From: Duganella levis
GTDB taxonomy: Bacteria; Pseudomonadota; Gammaproteobacteria; Burkholderiales; Burkholderiaceae_D
NCBI RefSeq assembly: GCF_009857605.1
Contig: NZ_WWCT01000004.1
Coordinates: 186,001 to 250,000 of the forward strand
Direction of reading: 5' to 3'
DNA: 64,000 nt
Shown: positions 17,831-26,750 of the stretch, one piece after another
Layout of the letters: every line of letters starts with the position of its first letter
Position numbering within the stretch: the stretch's first letter is position 1
Notes under the pieces: generated by a model
What the model was told of the DNA's origin: nothing
The model's input: the letters and a program-made list of their open reading frames with translations, nothing else
Database searches by the model: none
Program-made: the position numbers and the translations under genes

Positions 17831-19984
17831 ATGCGTACGGGGATCAAAATGCGGTTGAAGATGAAAGCGGTAAGTATTGCGGTGTGGTCGGCATTTGCCA
17901 TGGCGCCAGCAGCGCATGCGGACGATGACCAGCAGCTACAGGTCATCAAGGTGGTCGGTGCGCGCGACGACGGCAGCAACTACGTGGCGCGCAGCTCGGG
18001 CGGCGCCACCAAGACCGATATGGACCTGAAAGACGTGCCGCAAACCGTCAACGTCATCCCCGCCGCCGTCATCAAGGATCTGCACGCCACATCGCTGCAG
18101 GACGTGCTGAAGACCGTGCCGGGCGTCGGCCTGTCCACCGGCGACGGCCAGCGCGACCAGGTGTTCATTCGCGGCTTCACCGCCATCGGCGACCAGTTCG
18201 TCGACGGCTTCCGCGACGACGCGCTGTACTTCCGCGACCTGTCCAACATCGAGCGGCTGGAAGTGGTCAAAGGCCCGGCGGCCGTGCTGTACGGCCGCGG
18301 CTCATCGGGCGGCCTGGTCAATCGCGTGACCAAGAAACCGGGCGCCGACATCAACGACATCGCCGCCAGCCTGAGCGACCACAGCGGCCGCCGTGGCGAG
18401 ATCGACTTCGGCCGCGCCGGCGACACCGTGGCCTGGCGCCTGACCGGCGCGCGCGAAAAAGCCGACAGCTACCGTTCGCAGCAATTCCTCGACCGCACTG
18501 CCCTCGCGCCATCGGTGGCGCTGCGCGTGTCGGCCGACACCAAAGTGCTGCTGCAAGCCGACTATCTGGAAGACCGCCGCCTGACCGACTTCGGCATCCC
18601 GTCGTACAACGGCCGCCCGGTCGACGTCGAGCCAGGCCAGTACTACGGCGCCGCCAATGCCCGCCAGGCCGACTACAGCCAGTCGCGCGTGGTCTCCGGC
18701 GCCGCCACGTTGACGCACCGCTTCGACGCCAGCCTGTCGCTGCGCAACGGCTTGCGCTATTACGACTACACGCTGGACCGCAACAACACCAACATCTCCG
18801 GCAACGTCAACGAAGTCGCCGCCACCATGTCGCTGGCGCACGCCAAGCTGGCGCGCATGGAACATGGCTGGTCCAACCAGACCGAGCTGACGCAAAAACT
18901 GGCCACCGGCGGCATCCAGCACGAACTGCTGTACGGCGTGGAATTCGGCCAGCAGCGCAAGGACGCATTCACCAACGCCGCCGTGGTGGTGGCGACCAAT
19001 GTGTCGATCTTCAACCCGGTATTGCCGCAGGTTGATCCGGCCAAGCTCGGCGCGCGCACCGACACCTTCGGCACCTACAAGACCTCGGCCGCCTATCTGC
19101 AGGATGCGCTGGTGTTCAGCGACGAATGGAAGGCGCTGGCCGGTGTGCGCTACGACGGCTTCAAGCAGGAATCGCGCATCGTCAGCCCGGCCGGTGTCGC
19201 CACCAGCCTGAGCCGCACCGACAACGCCTGGAGCCCGCGCGCCGGCCTGGTATGGCAGCCGAGCCAGCAGCAGTCGTACTACGCGTCCTGGAGCCGTTCG
19301 TTCCAGCCGAGCGGCGAGAACTTCGCGCTGGCCGCCAATAATGCCGACCTGGCGCCGGAAACCACACGCAACGCCGAAGTGGGCGGCAAGTATGATTTGT
19401 GGGGCGGCCGTGCCAACGCCACCGTGTCGCTGTACCGCCTGGAGCGCGACAACATCAAGATCACCGATCCGCTGACCAACCGCATCGTCCCGATCGGCAA
19501 GCAGCGCTCGGATGGTCTGGAGCTGACCTTTAGCGCCGATCTGGGCAACGCGTGGAAAGTGCTGGCCGGCTACGCCTACACCGATGCCACCGTGACCGAA
19601 TCGGTGGCGGTCGACACCAGCGTCAACCAGCCCGGCAAAACCGTGGCCGCGCAGATTCCGGTGCAGGGCAAGCGCGCCACGCTGACGGCACGCAACAGCG
19701 GCAACCTGTGGCTGACCAAGGAATTGGGATATGGCTTCAAGGCCGGTAGCGGCATTAATGCGGTTGGCAGCCGTTACGCCAACACCGGCAACACCGTGGT
19801 GCTGCCGGGCTATATCACAGCGGACGCCATGCTGGCGTACCAGGCGAGCAAATATGAAGTGCAGCTGAACCTGAACAACATCGGCGACGCGCGCTACATC
19901 GTCTCCGGCCACGGCTCCAGCCCTAACCTGAGCCTGCCAGGTTCGCCGCGCAGCATCGCCCTGACGCTGCGCTACAAGCTGTAA
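17831..19984 (+). CDS. TonB-dependent siderophore receptor
   Basis: The receptor has about 717 residues if read from MRTGIKMRLKMKAVSIAVWS (AGGA five bases before). Starts at 17849 or 17861 are also possible. A longer frame from 17774 would begin inside the Fur box and is rejected. The signal peptide ends near AAHADDD. The TonB box region is QVIKVVGARDD, then the plug with KDVPQTVNVIPAAVI, VLKTVPGVGL, VFIRGF and LEVVKGPAAVLYGRGSSGGLVNRVTKKP, all typical of TIGR01783-type siderophore receptors. The barrel ends SIALTLRYKL. A Fiu/FhuE-like ferric siderophore uptake role is likely; the ligand is unknown. It ends exactly where the convergent glucokinase gene ends (TAA then TTA). Confidence 0.92.
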   Translation: MRTGIKMRLKMKAVSIAVWSAFAMAPAAHADDDQQLQVIKVVGARDDGSNYVARSSGGATKTDMDLKDVPQTVNVIPAAVIKDLHATSLQDVLKTVPGVGLSTGDGQRDQVFIRGFTAIGDQFVDGFRDDALYFRDLSNIERLEVVKGPAAVLYGRGSSGGLVNRVTKKPGADINDIAASLSDHSGRRGEIDFGRAGDTVAWRLTGAREKADSYRSQQFLDRTALAPSVALRVSADTKVLLQADYLEDRRLTDFGIPSYNGRPVDVEPGQYYGAANARQADYSQSRVVSGAATLTHRFDASLSLRNGLRYYDYTLDRNNTNISGNVNEVAATMSLAHAKLARMEHGWSNQTELTQKLATGGIQHELLYGVEFGQQRKDAFTNAAVVVATNVSIFNPVLPQVDPAKLGARTDTFGTYKTSAAYLQDALVFSDEWKALAGVRYDGFKQESRIVSPAGVATSLSRTDNAWSPRAGLVWQPSQQQSYYASWSRSFQPSGENFALAANNADLAPETTRNAEVGGKYDLWGGRANATVSLYRLERDNIKITDPLTNRIVPIGKQRSDGLELTFSADLGNAWKVLAGYAYTDATVTESVAVDTSVNQPGKTVAAQIPVQGKRATLTARNSGNLWLTKELGYGFKAGSGINAVGSRYANTGNTVVLPGYITADAMLAYQASKYEVQLNLNNIGDARYIVSGHGSSPNLSLPGSPRSIALTLRYKL

Positions 19985-21859
19985 TTAACCGTCCAGGTGG
20001 GAGATCATCAAGCGGCGGTTGTCGGCCTCGCCGTTGTTGCTCTTGTGTTCGACCACCAGGCGGGCGTTTTGCGTATCCAGCGAGATGCCGACCGACAGGA
20101 TATCGATCAGCAGCAGTTGCAGGATACGCGAGATCATCGACAGGAAGCTGGTGCTGTCCTCGGTGTGATCCACCGCCAGGCAGACGCTGGCCTTCTTCGC
20201 CAGCGGCGAGTTGCTGGAGGTGATGGCGATGACGTCGGCGCCGGCGGCGCGCGCCGCATCCACCGCCGCCAATAAATCCGGCAGCTTGCCGGAGTTGGAG
20301 ATGGCAATCACCACGTCGCCCGGATTCAGCAACTCCGCCGCCAGCGTCAGCAAATGTGAATCGCCATACGCCGACGTCGGAATGCGGAAGCGGAAGAATT
20401 TGTGCTGACCATCCAGTGCCACCACCCGCGAATTGCCCATGGCGTAGAACTCGACCCGCTTGGCCTTGGCCACTAGCGCAATCGCCTTGTCCAGCGAGCG
20501 CACATCTAGCTGGTCGCGGAATTTCAGAATCGCCGACACCGTATTGTCAATCACCTTGGCGCTCAGATCGTGCGTGCTGTCGCTGACGCGCACCTGGCTG
20601 TGGCGCACCGGAATCGCGCCGGTCAGGCTGCTGGCAAACTTCAGCTTGAAGTCGGCCAGACCGAGGAAGCCCAGCGAGCGGCAGAAACGGATCACGGTCG
20701 GCTGGCTGACTTCCGCCAGGCGCGCGATATCGGCGATCGGCTCGTTCAGCACCAGGCGCGGCTGCTCCAGCACCAGCTGCGCCACGCGCTGCTCGGCCGG
20801 CGTCAGCTCGTGTTGCAGATGCTGCACGCGCTCCATCAGCGTGTTGGCGCCGCTGCGGCCGCGCAGGTGTTCGGACAGAATCGTCGCCACGCCATAGAAC
20901 GCCGGGTTCGGCGTGGTGATCACGTAGGTTGGAATCTCGGCCAGGTAGCTGGTGAAGCGGCCCTTGGCCTCAAAGCGCGCGCGGAACGGCGACGAGGCGA
21001 ACCACTCACCCAGGCGCGGCACAATGCCGCCGCCGATGAACATGCCGCCGAACGCGCCCAGCGTCACGGCCAAGTTGGCGGTGGCGCCGCCCAGCATGGC
21101 ACAGAAGCATTCCAGCACTTCCAGACACAGCGGGTCTTTGTCGGTCAGCGCGCCGGAGATGATTTCCTGCGAACTCAGATCGCGCACCTGGCGGCCGTTG
21201 CGCTTGGCGATGGCGCGGTAGATGATTTCCATGCCGGGGCCGGAAATCAAACGCTCGGTCGACACGTGCGACCAGGTTTGCCATGCATATTGCAGGATCG
21301 CGTATTCGCGCTCGTCGGCCGGCGCAAAGTTGGTGTGGCCGCCTTCCGAACCCAGCGTGACGAAACCGTCGACGGTCGGAATCACGCCCGACACACCCAG
21401 ACCGGTGCCCGGCCCCAGCACGCCGATCACCGAATTGGTGGCCGGCTTCCCGCCGCCCACCTGCATCAAATCGGCCGGCTTGAGGCCCGGCAGCGACATC
21501 GCCAGCGCGGTAAAGTCATTTACCACCAGCAGCGTGTGCAGGCCGAGCGCGCGGCGCACTTCGTCGGTGGAGAATTCCCAGTCGCGGTTGGTCATGCGGA
21601 TGTAGTCGCCGCTGACCGGGTTGGCCACGGCCAGCGCCGCGTGGTTCAGGTTGACGCCGGCGTGGTCCGACAGATACGAGCGCAGCATCGCCACGATGTC
21701 CGGATAGTCGTCGCACTTGAGCACGCGCACGGCGCGGAACTCGCCGGGCGCGGTCTGCAAGGCGAAGCGGGCATGGGTGGCGCCGATGTCGGCCAGCAGG
21801 CGCGGGCCGTCGGCGAAGGCGGTACGATTCAGTTTTTGATCCACTTCAGCTTGTTTCAT
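19985..21859 (-). CDS. glk: Glucokinase fused to an RpiR-family (HexR-like) regulator
   Basis: The protein has 624 residues from MKQAEVDQKLNRTAFADGPR; 40 extra residues in the longer frame overlap untranslated DNA. Residues about 20-335 are bacterial glucokinase: LLADIGATHARFAL, catalytic base D115 in LVVNDFTALAMS, LGPGTGLGVSG and GSEGGHTNFAP. Residues 351-415 are an RpiR helix-turn-helix (IADIARLAEVSQPTVIRFCR). Residues about 455-590 are a SIS sugar-phosphate domain with AISNSGKLPDLL. This fusion is known in Burkholderiales. The enzyme makes glucose-6-phosphate; the SIS domain would sense a phosphosugar such as KDPG. The gene follows the alpha-glucosidase gene by 67 bases on the same strand. 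The palindromes TGTAGT-N3-ACTACA near related genes fit its expected DNA target. Confidence 0.95.
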   Translation of the reverse strand: MKQAEVDQKLNRTAFADGPRLLADIGATHARFALQTAPGEFRAVRVLKCDDYPDIVAMLRSYLSDHAGVNLNHAALAVANPVSGDYIRMTNRDWEFSTDEVRRALGLHTLLVVNDFTALAMSLPGLKPADLMQVGGGKPATNSVIGVLGPGTGLGVSGVIPTVDGFVTLGSEGGHTNFAPADEREYAILQYAWQTWSHVSTERLISGPGMEIIYRAIAKRNGRQVRDLSSQEIISGALTDKDPLCLEVLECFCAMLGGATANLAVTLGAFGGMFIGGGIVPRLGEWFASSPFRARFEAKGRFTSYLAEIPTYVITTPNPAFYGVATILSEHLRGRSGANTLMERVQHLQHELTPAEQRVAQLVLEQPRLVLNEPIADIARLAEVSQPTVIRFCRSLGFLGLADFKLKFASSLTGAIPVRHSQVRVSDSTHDLSAKVIDNTVSAILKFRDQLDVRSLDKAIALVAKAKRVEFYAMGNSRVVALDGQHKFFRFRIPTSAYGDSHLLTLAAELLNPGDVVIAISNSGKLPDLLAAVDAARAAGADVIAITSSNSPLAKKASVCLAVDHTEDSTSFLSMISRILQLLLIDILSVGISLDTQNARLVVEHKSNNGEADNRRLMISHLDG

Positions 21860-21926
21860 TGTCGGTTCAGTCCAAACAGTTGGCGGAAGCATACCTGAAA
21901 TACCTGATGTTAAGAAGGAAATCCCC

Positions 21927-23564
21927 TCAGGCGGCGTAGCCGAACCAGGCGCCGTAAGGCGGCAGCTCCACCTTGCCATCGGCTGCGGCGCCCGGCAGGC
22001 CGTAGCCTTGCAGCTGCTCGGCGCCGGCGCTGGCCGGCAGGTCCACCGTCTGCGCTTCGCCGCTCAGGTTGAACACGGCGAGAATGCTGCGCTCACCGGC
22101 CAGGTCGCGGCGCAATGCCAGCACCTGGTCCTGGGTGTCGAAGAACGCGATCTCGCCGCGCAGCAGTTGCGGATGCTGGCGGCGCCAGGCGGTGAAGGCG
22201 CGGGTAAAGGCCAGCGACGATGCCGCGTCCGCCTCCTGCACCGAGGCGGCCTTGGCCAGATGGTCCGGCGACACCGGCAGCCATGGCTTGCCGGTGGTGA
22301 AGCCGCCGTTGGCGCCATCGGTCCACGCGATCGGCGTGCGGCAACCATCGCGGCCCTTGAACTCCGGCCAGAAGGTGATGCCATACGGATCTTGCAGCAG
22401 CTCGAACGGCACGTCCGCTTCGGCAAACGCCAGCTCGTCGCCCTGATACAGGCACGGCGTGCCTTTCAGCGACAGCTGCATCGCCAGCGCCAGCTTGGCA
22501 AACGCCTGCGGCGCCGACGGGCCGCCCCAGCGCGACGCCACGCGCGGCACGTCGTGATTGCCGACCGACCACGAGGCCCAGCCGCCCTTCACGCGTTTTT
22601 CAAACTGCTCCACCTGTTCGCGGATGTAGTGCGACGACAGCAGGTTGACCAGCAGGTTGAAGCTGTAGGCCATGTGCAGCTTGTCGCCGCCTGCGGTGTA
22701 TTCCGCCATGGTGGCCAGCGAATCGTCGGAACCGACTTCGCCGATCGACACCGCCTTGTATTCATCCAGCAGCGCGCGAAGCTTTTGCAGGAAGGGCACG
22801 TTCTCCGGACGGGTCTTGTCGAAGTCGTGCGCCTGCATGCCGTACGGGTTGACGTCGGTGACGGTGATCGAGTCGCGGTTGGTGGCCGGCGGATTGTCGC
22901 GCAGCTGCTGGTCGTGGAAGTGGTAATTGCAGGCGTCCAGGCGAATGCCGTCGACGCCGCGTTCCAGCCAGAAGCGCAGCGCGTCCAGGTGCGCCTTCTG
23001 CACCTCCGGATTGTGGAAGTTCAGCTGCGGCTGGCTGACCAGGAAGTTGTGCATGTAGTACTGACGGCGGCGCGTGTCCCACTGCCAGGCCGAACCGCCG
23101 AACACGGACAGCCAGTTGTTGGGCGGGTTGCCGTCCGGCTTGGGATCGGACCAGACGTACCAGTCGGCCTTCGGATTGTCGCGGCTGGAGCGGCTCTCCT
23201 TGAACCACGCATGATCTTCCGCAGTATGCGCCATCACCTGGTCGATCATGATCTTCAGGCCCAGGCTGTGCGCCTTGGCGATCAGCGCATCGAAGTCAGC
23301 CAGCGTGCCGAACAGCGGATCGACGTCGCAGTAATCGGCGATGTCGTAGCCGAAGTCTTTCATCGGCGATTTGAAGAAGGGCGAAATCCACAGGATGTCC
23401 ACGCCCAGCGATGCGATATAGTCCAGCTTTGCCGTAATCCCCGGCAGATCGCCCACGCCGTCGCCGTTGCTGTCCATGTAGCTGCGCGGGTAAACCTGGT
23501 AGATGATCGCGTCGCGATACCAGTCTGGGGAGTGCGGGGACACTTGAGTAAGTTGCTTAGTCAT
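21927..23564 (-). CDS. GH13 alpha-glucosidase (cytoplasmic, oligosaccharide-active)
   Basis: The protein has 545 residues from MTKQLTQVSPHSPDWYRDAI and no signal peptide. The (beta/alpha)8 GH13 core shows IIYQVYPRSYMDSNGDGVGDL, the Ca-like loop DSNGDG, nucleophile D210 in DGIRLDACNY, acid/base E276 in SIGEVGSDD and D338 in GNHDVPR. Region I reads DQVMAHTAEDHAWF, without the usual Asn of NHT, as in Xanthomonas-type alpha-glucosidases. These act on alpha-1,4 links of short maltooligosaccharides. It is first in an operon with glucokinase-RpiR, so liberated glucose is phosphorylated by the next gene's product. A weak copy of the TGTAGT-N3-ACTACA box lies 38 bases upstream. Confidence 0.93.
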   Translation of the reverse strand: MTKQLTQVSPHSPDWYRDAIIYQVYPRSYMDSNGDGVGDLPGITAKLDYIASLGVDILWISPFFKSPMKDFGYDIADYCDVDPLFGTLADFDALIAKAHSLGLKIMIDQVMAHTAEDHAWFKESRSSRDNPKADWYVWSDPKPDGNPPNNWLSVFGGSAWQWDTRRRQYYMHNFLVSQPQLNFHNPEVQKAHLDALRFWLERGVDGIRLDACNYHFHDQQLRDNPPATNRDSITVTDVNPYGMQAHDFDKTRPENVPFLQKLRALLDEYKAVSIGEVGSDDSLATMAEYTAGGDKLHMAYSFNLLVNLLSSHYIREQVEQFEKRVKGGWASWSVGNHDVPRVASRWGGPSAPQAFAKLALAMQLSLKGTPCLYQGDELAFAEADVPFELLQDPYGITFWPEFKGRDGCRTPIAWTDGANGGFTTGKPWLPVSPDHLAKAASVQEADAASSLAFTRAFTAWRRQHPQLLRGEIAFFDTQDQVLALRRDLAGERSILAVFNLSGEAQTVDLPASAGAEQLQGYGLPGAAADGKVELPPYGAWFGYAA

Positions 23565-23601
23565 AAGAAAATCCGGGGTTGGCTGGGCGGTCACACAATT
23601 T

Positions 23602-23616
23602 TGTAGAGAATATACA
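23602..23616. promoter_or_regulatory. Weak HexR-like box upstream of alpha-glucosidase-glk operon
   Basis: TGTAGAGAATATACA matches TGTAGT-N3-ACTACA at 9 of the 12 fixed positions and keeps the outer arms TGTA and TACA. It lies 38 bases before the alpha-glucosidase start on the minus strand, so control of this operon would be autoregulation by the glk-RpiR product. Nine matches alone is weak evidence. Confidence 0.4.
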
Positions 23617-23723
23617 GCACGAAAACAGATTTTTCAATCCGCGCGCGGTAGCGTTAAAATACAAAACAAACCTTTAAAAACAAAAACTTAAGCATTCCAA
23701 CCGGGATTCTTTAGATAAAAAAT

Positions 23724-23738
23724 AGTAGTCAAACTACA
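23724..23738. promoter_or_regulatory. HexR-like box upstream of POT transporter
   Basis: AGTAGTCAAACTACA matches TGTAGT-N3-ACTACA at 11 of 12 fixed positions (GTAGT 23725-23729, ACTAC 23733-23737). It lies 21 bases before the GTG start of the POT gene and just upstream of its AGGAG ribosome site, a position where a bound repressor would block transcription. Confidence 0.62.
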
Positions 23739-23759
23739 CAACATCAGGAGTGAAATACA

Positions 23760-25343
23760 GTGAGTAACAACGGCAACGGGCCGATGCCCCGGCAAATTCC
23801 CTACATCATCGCCAACGAAGGCTGCGAACGTTTCAGCTTTTACGGCATGCGCAACATCCTCACGCCCTTCCTGCTCAGTACCCTGCTGCTGTTCATTCCG
23901 ATCGGCGACCGCACCGCCGAAGCCAAGCATGTGTTCCACACCTTCGTCATCGGCGTCTACTTCTTCCCGCTGCTGGGCGGCTGGATTGCCGACCGCTTCT
24001 GGGGCAAGTACAAGACCGTGTTCTGGTTCAGCCTGATCTACGTGGCGGGCCATGCCTGCCTGGCGATTTTTGAACACAACCTGCAAGGCTTCTACCTTGG
24101 CCTGGCGCTGATCGCGTTCGGCTCGGGCGGCATCAAGCCGCTGGTGGTGTCCTTCGTCGGCGACCAGTTCGACCAGACCAACAAGAACCGCGCCAAGCTG
24201 GTGTTCGACGCCTTCTACTGGATCATCAACTTCGGCTCCTTCTTTGCCTCGCTGCTGATGCCACTGTTCCTGCGCGACTACGGTCCGGCCGTGGCATTCG
24301 GTATTCCCGGCATCCTGATGGCGATTGCCACGCTGGTGTTCTGGCTGGGACGCGGCAAGTATGTGCACGTGCCGCCGGCCGCGCCAAATCCGGATTCGTT
24401 CAGCAGCGTAGCGCGCACCGCCCTGCTGGCGCGCGCCAGTAGCCAGTCGTGGCATGGCCTGTCGCGTCCAGGCCTGGTGGTGGCCGGCTTCGGCGCGCTG
24501 GCCGGCGTGGTCTCGCTGTGCATGACGCCGGCCTGGGGCTTCGTCATTGCCGCCTGCACGGCGCTGGTGCTGGTGCTGGCGTTTGGCGGCATCGGCGTCT
24601 CGATGCAACTGGAACGCGCGCGCGGCAAGCACACCGATGAAGCGGTGGAAGGCGTGCGCTCGGTGCTGCGCATCCTGATCGTGTTTGCGCTGACCACGCC
24701 GTTCTGGTCGCTGTTCGACCAGAAGGCTTCGACCTGGATCGTCCAGGCCAACACCATGGACAGCCCGCTGCTGTCGGTCTTCGGCTGGAACTTCACGCTG
24801 CTGCCGGCGCAGATGCAGGCGGTCAATCCGATTCTGGTGATGCTGCTGATCCCGTTCAACAACGTCGCGCTGTTCCCGATCATGCGCGCGCTCGGCATCA
24901 CGCCGACGCCGCTGCGCCGCATGGGGCTGGGCATCGCGCTGTCGGCATCGGCGTGGGTGGTGATCGGCATGATCCAGCTGTGGATGGATGGCGGCGACAA
25001 AGTCTCCATCCTGTGGCAGTTGCTGCCATATGCGCTACTGACTTTGGGTGAAGTGCTGGTCTCCGCCACCGGACTGGAATTCGCCTACAGCCAGGCGCCG
25101 GCCTCGATGAAAGGCATCATCCTCAGCTTTTGGTACCTGGCCGTCACGGTCGGCAACCTGTGGGTACTGATCGTCAATGCCGGCGTGAAGAACGACGTGG
25201 TGGGCGGCTGGATCGCCAGCAGCGGCCTGAGTCCGATCGCCTTCCAGATGTTCCTGTTCGCCGCCTTCGCAGCGGTGGTCGCCGCCCTGTTCGCCCTGTA
25301 CGCAATGCGCTACAAGATGGTCGACAACTATCGTACCGCCTAG
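23760..25343 (+). CDS. POT-family (PTR2) proton-coupled oligopeptide symporter
   Basis: The protein has 527 residues and starts with GTG at 23760, fixed by AGGAG at 23746-23750; the nearby ATG-less lead-in has a stop in the other reading. The family signature ExxERFxYY appears as E20GCE23R24F25SFY with one Tyr replaced by Phe. FGSGGIKPLVVSFVGDQF is the PTR2 signature loop, and FWSLFDQKASTWIVQAN is in helix 7. Members take up di- and tripeptides with protons. It sits under a HexR-like box and is divergent from the alpha-glucosidase-glk operon, so it is regulated with sugar genes and may serve a different substrate. Its stop overlaps that of the sulfotransferase gene (CTAG 25340-25343). Confidence 0.9.
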   Translation: MSNNGNGPMPRQIPYIIANEGCERFSFYGMRNILTPFLLSTLLLFIPIGDRTAEAKHVFHTFVIGVYFFPLLGGWIADRFWGKYKTVFWFSLIYVAGHACLAIFEHNLQGFYLGLALIAFGSGGIKPLVVSFVGDQFDQTNKNRAKLVFDAFYWIINFGSFFASLLMPLFLRDYGPAVAFGIPGILMAIATLVFWLGRGKYVHVPPAAPNPDSFSSVARTALLARASSQSWHGLSRPGLVVAGFGALAGVVSLCMTPAWGFVIAACTALVLVLAFGGIGVSMQLERARGKHTDEAVEGVRSVLRILIVFALTTPFWSLFDQKASTWIVQANTMDSPLLSVFGWNFTLLPAQMQAVNPILVMLLIPFNNVALFPIMRALGITPTPLRRMGLGIALSASAWVVIGMIQLWMDGGDKVSILWQLLPYALLTLGEVLVSATGLEFAYSQAPASMKGIILSFWYLAVTVGNLWVLIVNAGVKNDVVGGWIASSGLSPIAFQMFLFAAFAAVVAALFALYAMRYKMVDNYRTA

Positions 25344-26203
25344 CGCAGCAGGGCCAGCTCGGCCAGCCGCTGCCGGCTGCGTTGCAGATAGCTTTGCAGG
25401 CTGGCGTCGAGTTGCTGTGCTTCGTCCAGCAACTCGGGAGTGACTGCGGCCGGCGCCACGTCGGCCTTGCGGCTGATCAGCTCCTTCCGGTACACGCTGG
25501 CGAATTTCTTGTATTGCAGCTTGAACGGCCAGTGCGACGAGAGGAAGCTGAACACCTCGGCGCACTCGCTTTGCATGGACTGGTAGCTGACCACCAGATA
25601 GCGGTCCTCCGGCAATGCGCGCAGGGTCTTCAGGATCATCTGGTTGTACGCCAGCCAGGCTTTCAGATAGCGTTCCCGATGCTTGCGGCGATGCTGCGCC
25701 AGCCGCATCGACCGGTAAAAATATTTCCACGCCATGCGGTGCGGCCAGCTTTTTCCCTGGTACTTGTTATCGAGCAGGCTGACATCGCGCTTGAGCAGCG
25801 AGTGCACCACTTCCTGATAATCGCGCAGCAGCACCAGGTATTTCGCTTCCGGCAGCAAGGTCGAATAGGTGTCCAGAAACAGACAAGTGCGCGGCTCCTT
25901 CCAGCCCCATTGCTGGAAGCTTGCGTTCCTGGCCGTGATCAGCGCATGCATTTGCGCCTGCTCCTGGCGGGTTGGCGTCATCGTCTCCGGCGGATGAAGG
26001 CCATCGGGATGCGCGCCTTTGTCGGCCAGGATTTGCTGGTGCAACTGGAAGAAATCCTCGTCCTCGAAGTGGCCTTCAACGTTGCCGGTGCCCGCGCCGA
26101 CCAGGTTCTCGCCGACCTGCAAGCCGCAATCATGCAGCCAATGCGTGATCAGCGATGTGCCGGAGCGGTGCATCCCGGCGATCACCAGCACATCATTAGC
26201 CAT
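25340..26203 (-). CDS. Sulfotransferase (PAPS-dependent)
   Basis: The protein has 287 residues from MANDVLVIAGMHRSGTSLIT. GMHRSGTSL (residues 10-18) is the 5'-phosphosulfate-binding loop of sulfotransferases. EVEHF-like and WGWKEPRTCLFLDTY, then KYLVLLRDYQEVVHSLLKRD (3'-phosphate-binding region), follow in the expected order. It has no signal peptide or membrane segment. The start overlaps the end of the APS kinase gene by eight bases, so donor synthesis and transfer are coupled. The acceptor is unknown: the neighbours are glycosidases and a peptide carrier, and no polysaccharide or lipid biosynthesis genes are near. The C-terminus is rich in Gln, Leu and Arg (QLDASLQSYLQRSRQRLAEL). Confidence 0.85.
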   Translation of the reverse strand: MANDVLVIAGMHRSGTSLITHWLHDCGLQVGENLVGAGTGNVEGHFEDEDFFQLHQQILADKGAHPDGLHPPETMTPTRQEQAQMHALITARNASFQQWGWKEPRTCLFLDTYSTLLPEAKYLVLLRDYQEVVHSLLKRDVSLLDNKYQGKSWPHRMAWKYFYRSMRLAQHRRKHRERYLKAWLAYNQMILKTLRALPEDRYLVVSYQSMQSECAEVFSFLSSHWPFKLQYKKFASVYRKELISRKADVAPAAVTPELLDEAQQLDASLQSYLQRSRQRLAELALLR

Positions 26204-26750
26204 GCCGCACCTTTCTGCGTTCGGCAAAGGCGGTCTGGTTCAGCACATACTCGCAGATGCGCGCGGTGCAGTCGGCGATGCTGCTGTCGCGGGTGTTGAA
26301 ATACAAATCGGGTTCGCAAGGCGGCTCGAACGGATCGTTGACGCCGGTCAGGCACTTCAACTTGTCGGGCGCATCATCGGGCAGGCTGGCGCGCCGGTAC
26401 AGGCCCTTGGTATCGCGCCGCTGCAGTTCATCGAGCGCACAATCAATGAACACCACTTTCACGTCGGCATAGAGCGCAACCAGTTCCTGGCGCACGTCGT
26501 CATAAGGACTGATGGCGCTGATAATCGTCACGATGCCGTGCGCGGCGAATTTGTCGGCGATGTAGCCAAGCCGCCGCAGGTTTTCGCTGCGGTCCTGGCG
26601 CGAAAAACCCAGGTCAGTGAACAGGCGGGCGCGGTACGGATCGCCATCGATGACTTCAACCGGAACGAATTGCCCTCCGAGACGGTCTTTGACGCTGTTG
26701 GCAAGCGTCGACTTGCCGGCGCCGGACAGGCCGCAAAAAAGCAGGATCAT
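26196..26750 (-). CDS. cysC: Adenylyl-sulfate (APS) kinase
   Basis: The protein has 184 residues, slightly shorter than typical CysC. P-loop GLSGAGKST at residues 7-15; DGDPYRARL, FSRQDRSENLRRLGYIADKF and ISPYDDVR (80-87) form the APS site; KGLYRRA lies in the lid. It makes PAPS from APS and ATP. Its gene end overlaps the start of the sulfotransferase gene, so the pair looks like a self-contained sulfation module. No cysD, cysN or cysH is present, so this copy serves sulfation rather than sulfate assimilation. The promoter must lie in the 299-base gap shared with pullulanase. Confidence 0.92.
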   Translation of the reverse strand: MILLFCGLSGAGKSTLANSVKDRLGGQFVPVEVIDGDPYRARLFTDLGFSRQDRSENLRRLGYIADKFAAHGIVTIISAISPYDDVRQELVALYADVKVVFIDCALDELQRRDTKGLYRRASLPDDAPDKLKCLTGVNDPFEPPCEPDLYFNTRDSSIADCTARICEYVLNQTAFAERRKVRHG

